A stretch of DNA of 64,000 bases, from the NCBI RefSeq assembly GCF_009604455.1, contig NZ_WEGL01000009.1:186001-250000 (forward strand). Direction: 5' to 3'. Below are positions 27,159-35,552 of the stretch, one piece after another; positions within the stretch are counted from its first letter, which is position 1, and every line of letters starts with the position of its first letter. A model generated the notes under the pieces. The model was not told the DNA's origin. It made no database searches and saw only the letters and a list, made by a program, of their open reading frames with translations. The stretch is from Streptomyces sp. RB17. GTDB lineage: Bacteria > Actinomycetota > Actinomycetes > Streptomycetales > Streptomycetaceae. Position numbers and translations under genes: made by a program.

Positions 27159-27759
27159 CACCATCCCCGGACCACGCACCGAGGATCATCTGCCGCACAC
27201 GGCCGAGACCGCGGTGAAGATCGTGATCGTGGGCGGCTTCGGTGTCGGCAAGACGACCATGGTCGGTTCCGTCAGCGACATCAGGCCGCTGACCACCGAG
27301 GAGACCATGACCCAGGCCGGCATCGGCGTGGACGACAACTACGGCTCCGAGTCCAAGACGGCCACCACCGTGGCCATGGACTTCGGCCGCATCAGCATCA
27401 CCGACAAGCTGGTGCTCTACCTCTTCGGCACCCCCGGCCAGGAGCGCTTCTGGTTCCTGTGGAACGGGCTGTTCGAGGGCGCGCTCGGCGCGGTCGTCCT
27501 CATCGACACCCGGCGTCTGGAGGTCAGCTTCGACGTCATGGGCCGGCTGGAGGAGCGCGGCGTGCCCTTCGTCGTCGCCGTCAACTCCTTCCCGGACGCG
27601 CCCCGTTACCCGGTCGACGAACTGCGCACCGCGCTCGACCTGACCCCTGACATCCCGATCATCGACTGCGACGTACGACGCCGGGCCTCCAGCAAGGACG
27701 TGCTGATGACGCTGATGCGCTTCCTGCACTCGATCGCCCTGTCCCGCGTCCTCACCTGA
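27139..27759 (+). CDS. rarD: Conservon CvnD small GTPase (RarD)
   Basis: A 206-residue Ras-like/MglA-type GTPase. G1 is GGFGVGKTT near residue 34, and G3 is YLFGTPGQERFWFLW near 94. The usual base-specificity motif NKxD is replaced by VAVNSFPDAP near 152. It probably switches the conservon complex with RarB. ATG 27139 lies inside the end of rarC. It is separated from the P450 gene by 45 bp. Confidence 0.92.
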   Translation: MDFNGSDTIPGPRTEDHLPHTAETAVKIVIVGGFGVGKTTMVGSVSDIRPLTTEETMTQAGIGVDDNYGSESKTATTVAMDFGRISITDKLVLYLFGTPGQERFWFLWNGLFEGALGAVVLIDTRRLEVSFDVMGRLEERGVPFVVAVNSFPDAPRYPVDELRTALDLTPDIPIIDCDVRRRASSKDVLMTLMRFLHSIALSRVLT

Positions 27760-27804
27760 TTCCGCCGCCGACCGACCCCCACCCTTTCGTTCCGGAGCGA
27801 CACC

Positions 27805-29292
27805 GTGACGTCTGAATCCTCGTCCCTGACCGACACAGACCCCACCCCCGGACCGCCGCCGGGCTGCCCCGCGCACCGCCTGGGCCCCGGTGGACTGCAC
27901 CGGCTCTACGGCCCCGACGCGGAGGACCTGGGCAGCCTCTACGAGCGGCTGCGGGAGCAGCACGGCGTCGTGGCACCCGTGCTGCTGCACGACGACGTAC
28001 CGATGTGGGTGGTCCTCGGGCACGCCGAGAACCAGCACCTGGTGCGCAGCCCCTCCGTGTACACCCGCGACAGCCGGATCTGGACCCCGCTGGTGGAGGG
28101 CATGGTCAAGCCCGACCACCCGCTGATGCCGCACATCGCCTGGCAGCCGATCTGCTCGCACGCCGAGGGCGACGAGCACCAGCGGCTGCGCGCGGCGGTC
28201 ACCGCGGCCATGGCCACCATCGACCACCGCACGCTGCGCCGTCACATCGGCCGGCACACCCAGGGCCTGGTCAACAGCTTCTGCGAAAGCGGCCGGGCCG
28301 ACCTGGTCTCCCAGTTCGCCGAGCATCTGCCGATGGCCGTCATGTGCGAGATCCTCGGCATGCCCGAGGAGTACAACGACCGCATGGTGCAGGCCGCCCG
28401 GGACGCCCTCAAGGGCACCGAGACGGCCATCCAGAGCCATGCCTACGTCATGGACGCGCTGAGCCGGCTCACCATTCGGCGCCGCGCCCGGCCCGAGGAG
28501 GACTTCACCAGTCGCCTCATCACCCACCCGGCCGGTCTCGGTGACGACGAGGTCCGCGAACATCTGCGGCTCGTCCTGTTCGCGGCCTACGAGGCCACCG
28601 CGAACCTCCTCGCCAACGCGCTGCGCATGGTCCTCACCGAGCCGGGCTTCCGCGCCCAGCTCAGCGGCGGCCAGATGACCGTGCCGGAGGCGATCGAGCA
28701 GTCCCTGTGGGACGAGCCGCCGTTCAGCACCGTCTTCGGCTACTACGCCAAGCAGGACACCGAGCTGGGCGGGCAGCGCATCCGCAAGGGCGACGGCCTG
28801 CTCTTCGCGCCCGCGCCGGGCAACCTCGACCCGCGCATCCGCCCCGACCTGTCCGCGAGCATGCAGGGCAACCGCTCCCACCTCGCCTTCGGCGGCGGCC
28901 CGCACGAGTGCCCCGGCCAGGACATCGGCCGCGCCATCGCCGACGTCGGCGTCGATGCGCTGCTGATCCGGCTGTCCGACATCCAGCTCGACTGCCCGGA
29001 GGAGGAGTTGCGCTGGCGTGCGTCCATCGCCTCCCGGCACCTGGTGGCCCTGCCCGTGCGCTTCGAGCCGAAGCCACAGCAGGACGTCAACGTCCCGCCC
29101 AGCCCCGTGCCCGTGCCCCCGCAGCGCACCTGGCCGGCCCCCGCGCCGCAATCCGGCCGGCCTGCGGCCGTCCCACCCCGCCCCGACATTCCCCGTCCCG
29201 CCGTGCCCGAGCCCTACCCCATGGCTCCGGAGCCGGCGGCGCGCACCCGGGGCATCTGGCGGCGGCTGCTCAACTGGTGGCGGGGCGAGTGA
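27805..29292 (+). CDS. rarE: Conservon cytochrome P450 (RarE, CYP157 type)
   Basis: A 495-residue cytochrome P450. The haem-binding loop FGGGPHECPGQDIGR near residue 355 keeps the Cys ligand. The K-helix motif, normally ExxR, reads IEQSLWDEPP: aligned to the usual EELLRYDPP, Glu becomes Gln and Arg becomes Trp. In the I helix, FAAYEATAN puts Ala at the catalytic Thr position. Loss of ExxR is known for the CYP157 family, to which S. coelicolor RarE (CYP157A1) belongs. A Pro-rich C-terminal extension of about 75 residues ends with a basic tail. Conventional monooxygenase activity is uncertain. The last 23 bp overlap the convergent pseudouridine-synthase gene. Confidence 0.9.
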   Translation: MTSESSSLTDTDPTPGPPPGCPAHRLGPGGLHRLYGPDAEDLGSLYERLREQHGVVAPVLLHDDVPMWVVLGHAENQHLVRSPSVYTRDSRIWTPLVEGMVKPDHPLMPHIAWQPICSHAEGDEHQRLRAAVTAAMATIDHRTLRRHIGRHTQGLVNSFCESGRADLVSQFAEHLPMAVMCEILGMPEEYNDRMVQAARDALKGTETAIQSHAYVMDALSRLTIRRRARPEEDFTSRLITHPAGLGDDEVREHLRLVLFAAYEATANLLANALRMVLTEPGFRAQLSGGQMTVPEAIEQSLWDEPPFSTVFGYYAKQDTELGGQRIRKGDGLLFAPAPGNLDPRIRPDLSASMQGNRSHLAFGGGPHECPGQDIGRAIADVGVDALLIRLSDIQLDCPEEELRWRASIASRHLVALPVRFEPKPQQDVNVPPSPVPVPPQRTWPAPAPQSGRPAAVPPRPDIPRPAVPEPYPMAPEPAARTRGIWRRLLNWWRGE

Positions 29293-30277
29293 CCGGCGTA
29301 TCGCCGGGTCGGACAGAGTCCGCGTCCCTTCGCGGCCCGGCCCAGCTGCCGTAGGACTCCCAGGCCTGGAGCACGCGCTCGCTCAGGAACGTGTGCTCCG
29401 CGCCGGTGACCGGATCGGTGAACTCCAGCCGGCGTGCGAGCAGTTGCAGTGGGCGCCGGAAGTCGCCGGCCGGCACCGGGGCGGTCACCTCCGGATACAG
29501 CGGGTCGCCGAGGATGGGCACGCCGAGCGCGTTCAGGTGCACCCGCAGCTGATGGGTCTGCCCGGTCGCCGGGACCAGCCGGTACCGGGCCAGCCCGCCC
29601 CGGTGCGCGCTGAGCTCCACGTACGTCTCGGCGTTCGGCTCGCCCTCGGCCTCCCGGGCCGCGTGCACCCCGCGCTCCTTCACGATCCGGCTGCGCACGG
29701 TCCGGGGCAGGGCCAGCGAGGGGTCGTACGGCGCGATCGCCTCGTACTCCTTGCGCACCCGCCGGTCCCGGAACAGCGTCTGATACGCCCCGCGCTCCTC
29801 GGGCCGCACGGTGAACAGCACCAGCCCCGCCGTCAGCCGGTCCAGGCGGTGCGCGGCGGTCAGCGTCGGGACGTCCAGCTCGCGCCGCAGCCGGGCCAGC
29901 GCGGTCTCGGCCACATGGCTGCCGCGCGGGGTCGTGGCGAGGAAGTGCGGCTTGTCGGCGACGACGATGTGCGCGTCGCGATGGATGACGTCCACCGGGA
30001 ACGGCACCGGCACCTCGGCGGGCAGCTCGCGGTGGAACCACACGAACATCCCCGGCTCGTACGGCGCGTCCGGCGCCACCGCGCGTCCGTCGGCGCCGAC
30101 GATCAGCCCGGAGTCGAACATCGACTCGACCATCCCGGGTGTGGCCCCCGTCAGCCGCTCCACCAGATGCTCGCGCACGGTGGCCCATGTCCCGCCGTGC
30201 GGCAGCCGCACCCGTACGGGGTCGACCCCGTCGCGCTGGGGGAGCGGGGCGGGCGGGGGTGGCGTACGGCGTCTCAT
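29270..30277 (-). CDS. RluA-family RNA pseudouridine synthase
   Basis: A 335-residue enzyme that isomerises uridine in RNA. The catalytic motif AAHRLDRLTAGLVLF near residue 141 has the essential Asp in HRLD. RLVPATGQTHQLRVHLNALG and ILGDPLYPE complete the RluA family signatures. An S4-like N-terminal region is possible. The rRNA or tRNA target cannot be deduced. ATG 30277 is taken; a TTG three codons upstream is an alternative. It ends inside rarE in the opposite direction. Confidence 0.9.
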   Translation of the reverse strand: MRRRTPPPPAPLPQRDGVDPVRVRLPHGGTWATVREHLVERLTGATPGMVESMFDSGLIVGADGRAVAPDAPYEPGMFVWFHRELPAEVPVPFPVDVIHRDAHIVVADKPHFLATTPRGSHVAETALARLRRELDVPTLTAAHRLDRLTAGLVLFTVRPEERGAYQTLFRDRRVRKEYEAIAPYDPSLALPRTVRSRIVKERGVHAAREAEGEPNAETYVELSAHRGGLARYRLVPATGQTHQLRVHLNALGVPILGDPLYPEVTAPVPAGDFRRPLQLLARRLEFTDPVTGAEHTFLSERVLQAWESYGSWAGPRRDADSVRPGDTPVTRPATS

Positions 30278-30342
30278 CGGGGTCAAGGGTACGAGGCGGA
30301 AATCGGTGGGTCGCCGGCCGCGCGGGCGGCAGGATGTCGATC

Positions 30343-30924
30343 ATGCCGTATCTCACCAGCCCGGTCGTGCCGGCCGGCACCCTCGCCCGTGTCCCTCAGC
30401 CCAGCCTCCCCACCGACGACGGTCTGCTGCTGCGCCCCTGGCAGGTGACGGACGCGCCCGCGGTGCACGCCGCATTCCAGGACCCGTTGATGCACCAGTG
30501 GCACATCCGGGGCGCCGACTCCGAGGAGGAGGTCGCCGGCTGGATCACCCAGTGGCGCAGCGGCTGGAAGGACGAGCGAGAGGGCCAGTGGGCCGTCGTG
30601 GACGCGGACACCGGCGCACTGCTGGGCCGGGTCGCGCTGCGGCAGATCCTGCTCGGCGAGGGCTGCGCCGAGGTCGCGTACTGGACGGTGGCACGCGCGC
30701 GTGGTCGCGGTGTGGCGGTCCGGGCCACCACCACGCTGTCCCGCTGGGCGTTCGACGAGGTCGGCCTGCACCGGCTCGAACTCTCGCACGCCATCGCCAA
30801 CGAGGCCTCCTGCCGCGTGGCCGTCAAGGCCGGCTTCGCCGCCGAGGGCACCAGGCGCAGCGCCCTGCTCCACCCCGACGGCTGGCACGACATGCACCTC
30901 CACGCGCGCGTGCGGGGCGACTGA
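30343..30924 (+). CDS. GNAT-family N-acetyltransferase (RimJ/RimL-like)
   Basis: A 193-residue acetyltransferase. The acetyl-CoA loop ARARGRGVAVRATTTLSRWA near residue 119 carries the R-x-x-G-x-G/A pattern, and ELSHAIANEASCRVAVKAGF with EGTRRS is typical of RimJ/RimL-like proteins that acetylate amino groups of proteins or small molecules. The substrate is unknown. ATG 30343 has AGGA 9 nt upstream; ATG 30334 is a possible alternative. It is divergent from the pseudouridine-synthase gene. Confidence 0.88.
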   Translation: MPYLTSPVVPAGTLARVPQPSLPTDDGLLLRPWQVTDAPAVHAAFQDPLMHQWHIRGADSEEEVAGWITQWRSGWKDEREGQWAVVDADTGALLGRVALRQILLGEGCAEVAYWTVARARGRGVAVRATTTLSRWAFDEVGLHRLELSHAIANEASCRVAVKAGFAAEGTRRSALLHPDGWHDMHLHARVRGD

Positions 30925-30946
30925 CCCGGCGCAGGACCGGCCGTTC

Positions 30947-30999
30947 ATACGCGATACATCGTAAGTGTTGACCCTCACGAGTGGACGCGATATGTTCGT
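30947..30999 (+). promoter_or_regulatory. padR promoter with overlapping direct repeats
   Basis: A strong promoter is visible: TTGACC (30968-30973), 17-bp spacer, TATGTT (30991-30996). Two direct repeats, ACGCGATACATCGT (30947-30960) and ACGCGATATGTTCGT (30985-30999), flank the -35 box and cover the -10 box. They are candidate sites for autoregulation by the PadR protein encoded just downstream. Confidence 0.65.
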
Positions 31000-31029
31000 G
31001 TGCGGATATTCGGAAGCGAGGTGATCGTC

Positions 31030-31659
31030 GTGGCCATGAAGCGTCGCAAGCTCGGCAATCCGCTGGCGCTCGCGGTGATGGCGACCCTCTGGCAGAAGCC
31101 CATGCACCCGTACGAGATCGCCCAGACCCTGCGCCGCCAGGGCAAGGACACCAGCACGAAGATCAAGTACGGCTCGCTCTACACGGTCGTGCAGAACTTG
31201 GAGAAGCACGGCTTCGTCGAGGTGACCGACGTCGAGCGGGAGGGCAACCGCCCCGAGCGCACGGTGTACGGGCTGACCGGCACCGGGCGTGAGGAACTGA
31301 CCGAGTGGCTGTCGGACCTCATCGCCGTCCCGGTGAAGGAGTACCCGATCTTCGAGACGGCCCTGTCGCTCATGGGTGCCCTGCACCCGGACGATGTGGC
31401 GCGGCTCCTTCAGGAGCGGCTCACCGCCCTGGAGATCCAGGTGGCGAGCGGCAGGGGAGCGCTGGAGAAGCTGTACGAGACGCTGCCGCGGCTCTTCCTC
31501 GTCGAGACCGAGTACCAGCTGCACATGACCGAGGCGCAGGCCGAGTGGGTCCGCGGCCTCCTGGCCGAGATCGAGGAGGGCACGCTGCCGAGGGTCGACG
31601 ACTGGCGGCGCTTCCATGAGGCCGGGGAGCTGCCACCGGACATCGCCGCGACCACCTGA
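31030..31659 (+). CDS. PadR-family transcriptional regulator
   Basis: A 209-residue winged-helix repressor. The DNA-binding domain (about 5-85) contains NPLALAVMATLWQKPMHPYE, TKIKYGSLYTVVQNLEKHGF and a wing; the C-terminal part is helical and mediates dimerisation. PadR proteins next to ABC-2 exporters normally repress them until a drug or lipid ligand binds. GTG 31030 is preferred: GAGGTGA lies just upstream and the family start MKRRKLGNP follows two codons later. The ABC transporter genes start 173 bp downstream. Confidence 0.88.
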   Translation: MAMKRRKLGNPLALAVMATLWQKPMHPYEIAQTLRRQGKDTSTKIKYGSLYTVVQNLEKHGFVEVTDVEREGNRPERTVYGLTGTGREELTEWLSDLIAVPVKEYPIFETALSLMGALHPDDVARLLQERLTALEIQVASGRGALEKLYETLPRLFLVETEYQLHMTEAQAEWVRGLLAEIEEGTLPRVDDWRRFHEAGELPPDIAATT

Positions 31660-31670
31660 GAGAGAAACAC

Positions 31671-31708
31671 GACCCCGGCGGGGCTGTTGCAGCAGCTTCG
31701 CCGGGGTC
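31671..31708 (+). terminator. Hairpin between padR and ABC genes
   Basis: GACCCCGGCG (31671-31680) pairs perfectly with 31699-31708, with an inner GCTG/CAGC pairing. There is no T-run. It could terminate padR transcription or attenuate read-through into the exporter genes. Confidence 0.6.
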
Positions 31709-31831
31709 TCGAACCCCGAAACGGATCCGCCGTGCGGCGGCTCCGGGCCATCGAGGTGCGGCACACCCAGGATAGCCCGGCGCTCTTCACGTGGATCTTC
31801 CGTCCTTCGCACCCGCAGGAGAGCAGACGCC

Positions 31832-32839
31832 ATGAACACCCGTGCGCCCGCAGTGGAGGCGCGCCGGCTCGTCAAGACCTATCCCGGTGACGTCACCGCC
31901 CTGAACGGCATGGACATCACCGTGGCACCGGGCACCGTCTTCGGACTCCTCGGCCCCAACGGCGCCGGCAAGTCCACCACCGTCAAGATCCTCACCACCC
32001 TCGCCCGCCCCGACTCCGGTACCGCGACGGTCGCCGGGCACGACGTGCTGCGCCACCCCGACCGGGTGCGCCGCGCGATCGGCGTGGTCGCCCAGCAGTC
32101 CGGCGCCGACCCGGTCGCGACCGGCCGGGAGAACCTGCAACTGCAGGGCCGCCTCTATGGATTGAGCGGTACGGCACTGAGCCGCCGGGTGGACGAGCTG
32201 CTGGAGCGGTTCACCCTCGCCGACGCCGCCCGCCGGCCGGTCAAGGGCTACTCGGGCGGCATGCGGCGCCGGCTGGACGTCGCCCTCGGGCTGGTGCACC
32301 GGCCCGAGGTGCTCTTCCTGGACGAGCCGACCACCGGCCTCGACCCGGAGGCGCGCACCGCGATGTGGGAGGAGATCGGCCGGCTGGCCGGCGAGGAGGG
32401 GCTGACGATCCTGCTCACCACCCACTACCTGGAGGAGGCCGACCGGCTCGCCGAGCGCATCGCGATCGTCGACCGCGGCCGGATCGTGGTCGAGGGCACC
32501 CCCGACGCCCTCAAGGGCGAACTGCGCGGCGACGCCGTCCACCTGGAGCTGGTCGAGCCGGTCGGGGAAGCCGGCCGCACACTGATCGTCGGCGCCCTGG
32601 CCGCGCTGCCCGGGGTGCACGAGGCGCTGTGCGAGGGCCGCCGGATCAGCGTCCGCACCGACGACGGAGCGGCCACGGTGCCCGCCCTGCTCGCCGCGCT
32701 GGACGGGGCCGGGGTCACCGTCTCCTCGGCCACCGTCGCCCGGCCCTCGCTGGACGACGTCTATCTGCGCCACGCGGGCCGCCGGTACGCGGAGGCGGAG
32801 GCCGAGACCGGCGCCGTGCTCGCCGGAGGTGTGCGATGA
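31832..32839 (+). CDS. ABC-2 exporter ATP-binding protein (DrrA-like)
   Basis: A 335-residue ATPase. Walker A GLLGPNGAGKSTT near residue 37, signature KGYSGGMRRRLDVAL near 137, Walker B EVLFLDEPTTGLDPEA near 162 and the switch His in LLTTHYLEEADRL. The extra C-terminal domain of about 90 residues is typical of DrrA-type drug-resistance ATPases. ATG 31832 follows CAGGAGAG. Its stop overlaps the permease start by 4 bp, so the two subunits are coupled. Confidence 0.92.
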   Translation: MNTRAPAVEARRLVKTYPGDVTALNGMDITVAPGTVFGLLGPNGAGKSTTVKILTTLARPDSGTATVAGHDVLRHPDRVRRAIGVVAQQSGADPVATGRENLQLQGRLYGLSGTALSRRVDELLERFTLADAARRPVKGYSGGMRRRLDVALGLVHRPEVLFLDEPTTGLDPEARTAMWEEIGRLAGEEGLTILLTTHYLEEADRLAERIAIVDRGRIVVEGTPDALKGELRGDAVHLELVEPVGEAGRTLIVGALAALPGVHEALCEGRRISVRTDDGAATVPALLAALDGAGVTVSSATVARPSLDDVYLRHAGRRYAEAEAETGAVLAGGVR

Positions 32840-33612
32840 GCGAGGCGATCACCCAGACCTGGTACATGACGCATCGTCAACTGCGCGTGTTCGCGCGGCA
32901 GCCCGCCTACGCGGTCATCACCCTGATCCAGCCGGTGATCTGGCTGTTCCTGTTCGGCAACCTCTTCAAGAAGGTCGTCGAGCTGGGTGGTTTCGGCACC
33001 ACCTCCTACCTGGACTACCTGGTGCCGGGCGTGGTCGTGATGAGCGCGCTCAGCTCCAACATGTGGGCCGGCATGGGCACATTGGAGGAGATCCAGCGCG
33101 GCACCCTCGACCGGTTCCTGACCACCCCGGTCAGCAGGGCCGCGCTGATGAACGGCAACGTCGTCAACAACGGCCTGGTCACGGCGTTCCAGTCGGTGGT
33201 CATCGTGCTGCTCGGCCTGCTCGGCGGCGCGGACTACCCCGGCGGCGTCGGCGGCATCACGATCCTCGTGCTGGCCGCCGTCCTGCTCGGCACCGTCTTC
33301 GGGGCACTGTCCAACGCGCTCGGCATGCTGGTGCGCGAGCGGGAGTCGATCATCGGCATCAACACCTTCCTGCTGCTGCCGCTGACCTTCCTGTCCAGCG
33401 CCTTCATGGCACCCTCGCAGATGCCCGGCTGGATGCGGCACATCGCCGACTTCAACCCGCTCAACTGGGCCATGGTGGCGGGCCGTTCCGCGATGTCCGG
33501 GCATCCCGACTGGGGCGACGTCCTCAGCCGCGGCGGCGCGCTGCTCGCGCTGGCGATCGCGGCGGTGTGGCTGTCGATCCGCACCTTCCGCTCCTACCAG
33601 CGGTCGGTGTGA
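32836..33612 (+). CDS. ABC-2 type permease (DrrB-like)
   Basis: A 258-residue membrane subunit with six hydrophobic segments. The ABC-2 signature is present: TLEEIQRGTLDRFLTTPVSR near residue 82 and a C-terminal NPLNWAMVAGRSAM near 210. With the ATPase encoded upstream it should form a drug or lipid exporter controlled by the adjacent PadR protein. Substrate unknown. Confidence 0.9.
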   Translation: MSEAITQTWYMTHRQLRVFARQPAYAVITLIQPVIWLFLFGNLFKKVVELGGFGTTSYLDYLVPGVVVMSALSSNMWAGMGTLEEIQRGTLDRFLTTPVSRAALMNGNVVNNGLVTAFQSVVIVLLGLLGGADYPGGVGGITILVLAAVLLGTVFGALSNALGMLVRERESIIGINTFLLLPLTFLSSAFMAPSQMPGWMRHIADFNPLNWAMVAGRSAMSGHPDWGDVLSRGGALLALAIAAVWLSIRTFRSYQRSV

Positions 33613-33647
33613 ACGCGAACGCGGTGTCCGGTGTGAAGATGTAGGGC

Positions 33648-34580
33648 ATGCCGCCCTACGACCTCGCGAACCGGCTCGTCGTCGGTGTCGCCTCCAGCGC
33701 CCTGTTCGATCTGCGGGAGTCGGACGCGGTCTTCCGCGAACAGGGCGAGGAGGCCTACCGGGCCTACCAGGAAGAGCATGTGGACGACACGCTCCGGCCC
33801 GGGGTCGCGTTCGCGTTCATCCGCAGGCTGCTGTCGCTGAACGACCTCGGCGAGCCGGGAGACCCGCTCGTCGAGGTCATCATCCTCTCCCGCAACGACC
33901 CCGACACCGGCCTGCGCGTCATGCGGTCGATCGAGGCCCATGAACTGCCCGTGACCCGGGCCGTGTTCATGCAGGGAAGGTCGCCGTACACCTTCATGAC
34001 CGCGCTCAACATGTCCCTGTTCCTGTCCGCGAACGGCGACGACGTGCGCGAGGCGGTCGCGGCCGGCCTGCCGGCCGGGCATGTGCTCGGATCGTCGTAC
34101 GCCGACGACCCGGCCGACCCGGAGCTGCGGATCGCGTTCGACTTCGACGGGGTGCTCGCCGGCGATGCCGCCGAGCAGGTGTACCAGTCCGGCGGCCTGG
34201 CGGAGTTCCGCGCGCACGAGACCCGTAACGCGGCGACCCCGCACGACCCGGGACCGCTGCGGGACTTCCTCGCAGGGGTGAACCGGATACAGCGCCGGGA
34301 GGAGGAACGGCGCAGGACCGACCCGGACTACCCGAGCCGGGTCCACGTCTGCATCGTGACCGCGCGCGCCGCACCGGCGCACGAGAGGGCCGTGCGGAGC
34401 CTGAAGCAGTGGGGCGTGACGGTCAACGGCGCCTTCTTCCTCGGCGGCATCGAGAAGGGCGCGGTCATGAAGGTGCTCAAGCCCCACATCTTCTTCGACG
34501 ACCAGGTGACACACCTGCAGAGCACGTCCCGGACCACACCGAGCGTGCACATCCCGTTCGGCAAGATCAACGAGAGCTGA
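33648..34580 (+). CDS. Cytosolic 5'-nucleotidase (5'-nucleotidase/NT5C1 family)
   Basis: A 310-residue HAD-type phosphatase expected to dephosphorylate nucleoside monophosphates. The catalytic DxD motif lies in LRIAFDFDGVLAGD near residue 166, a second conserved block is RSPYTFMTALNMSLFLSANG, and the C-terminal HIFFDDQVTHLQST provides the metal-binding Asp pair. The whole length fits the family. ATG 33648 follows the ABC permease gene by 35 bp; the Shine-Dalgarno site is weak. Confidence 0.87.
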   Translation: MPPYDLANRLVVGVASSALFDLRESDAVFREQGEEAYRAYQEEHVDDTLRPGVAFAFIRRLLSLNDLGEPGDPLVEVIILSRNDPDTGLRVMRSIEAHELPVTRAVFMQGRSPYTFMTALNMSLFLSANGDDVREAVAAGLPAGHVLGSSYADDPADPELRIAFDFDGVLAGDAAEQVYQSGGLAEFRAHETRNAATPHDPGPLRDFLAGVNRIQRREEERRRTDPDYPSRVHVCIVTARAAPAHERAVRSLKQWGVTVNGAFFLGGIEKGAVMKVLKPHIFFDDQVTHLQSTSRTTPSVHIPFGKINES

Positions 34581-34594
34581 GCGGGGGGCCGCGC

Positions 34595-35440
34595 TCAGGC
34601 GGCCGCCGCGCCGCTCTCCTGCTCGGCCTCGATACGGGCGTTCCACTCCCGCTTGGAGGCCTGCCAGCCGTCCTCGTCGTGCCCCTGGCGCCAGTAGCCG
34701 GAGATCGACAGGTCCTCGCGCGGGATGTCCAGCTCGACCCGCAGCAGCCGGCGCAGCTCCTTCACGAAGCCCGCCTCTCCGTGCACGAACGCGTGCACCC
34801 GGCCCTCGGGGAACTCGAGGGCGCGTACGGCCTCCAGCAGCGCCTCACCGACCGGGCGGTCCCCGCGGTGCAGCCAGACGACCTTCACTTCGGAGTCGAT
34901 CTTCTGCTGCTCCTCCGGCCCGGACACCTCCACGAAGGCATGGGCGCGGGCGCCGGCGGGCAGCTCCTCCAGGGACCGTGCGATCGCGGGCAGCGCGCTC
35001 TCGTCACCGGCGAGCAGATGCCAGTCGGCCGCGGGGTCGGGGGCGTAGGCGCCGCCCGGGCCCATGAAGTGCACGATCTCGCCCGGCCGCACGCGGCATG
35101 CCCACGGGCCGGCCAGGCCCTCGTCGCCATGGACGACGAAGTCCAGGGTCAGCTCGCGGTGTTCGGGATTCCAGGCGCGCACGGTGTAGGTCCGGGTCAC
35201 CGGCCACTGCTCGCGGGGGAGTTCCGCGCGGATCCGCTCCAGGTCGAAGGGTTCCGGGTAGGTCACGCCGCCGGGGCCGAAGAGCAGCTTCACATAGTGG
35301 TCGGTGCAGGTGTCCGCCGCGAAGTCGGCCAGGCCCGCGCCGCCGAGCACCACCCGCTGCATGTGCGGGGTCAGTCGCTCGGTGCGCACCACATGGGCGG
35401 TGCGGGTCCTGCGCGGCTTTCGTACCGGACGCTCTGCCAT
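34595..35440 (-). CDS. Siderophore-interacting flavoprotein (ferric-siderophore reductase)
   Basis: A 281-residue SIP-family reductase that releases iron from imported ferric siderophores using flavin and NAD(P)H. The FAD-binding motif RTYTVRAW with FVVHG lies near residues 88-108, and the C-terminal domain has LLAGDESALPAIARSLEELP and YWRQGHDEDGW. ATG 35440 follows GCAGGAGG. A sequence resembling the actinobacterial iron box lies directly upstream, which supports repression by a DmdR/IdeR-type regulator when iron is plentiful. Confidence 0.92.
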   Translation of the reverse strand: MAERPVRKPRRTRTAHVVRTERLTPHMQRVVLGGAGLADFAADTCTDHYVKLLFGPGGVTYPEPFDLERIRAELPREQWPVTRTYTVRAWNPEHRELTLDFVVHGDEGLAGPWACRVRPGEIVHFMGPGGAYAPDPAADWHLLAGDESALPAIARSLEELPAGARAHAFVEVSGPEEQQKIDSEVKVVWLHRGDRPVGEALLEAVRALEFPEGRVHAFVHGEAGFVKELRRLLRVELDIPREDLSISGYWRQGHDEDGWQASKREWNARIEAEQESGAAAA

Positions 35441-35460
35441 CACGGCCTCCTGCAAGATGG

Positions 35461-35479
35461 TTAGGTTTACCTAAGTTAG
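35461..35479 (-). promoter_or_regulatory. Iron box (DmdR/IdeR-type operator)
   Basis: On the minus strand the 19-mer CTAACTTAGGTAAACCTAA matches the known actinobacterial iron-box consensus TTAGGTTAGGCTAACCTAA at 14 of 19 positions by eye. It contains the palindrome TTAGGTTTACCTAA and lies 21 bp upstream of the siderophore-interacting protein start. Confidence 0.8.
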
Positions 35480-35552
35480 CATCTCGCCCTGCGGTCACAC
35501 CTCACTCCCGGACATCGGCGGAGAGCCCTTTGCCGGAATATTCCGGTCGCGG

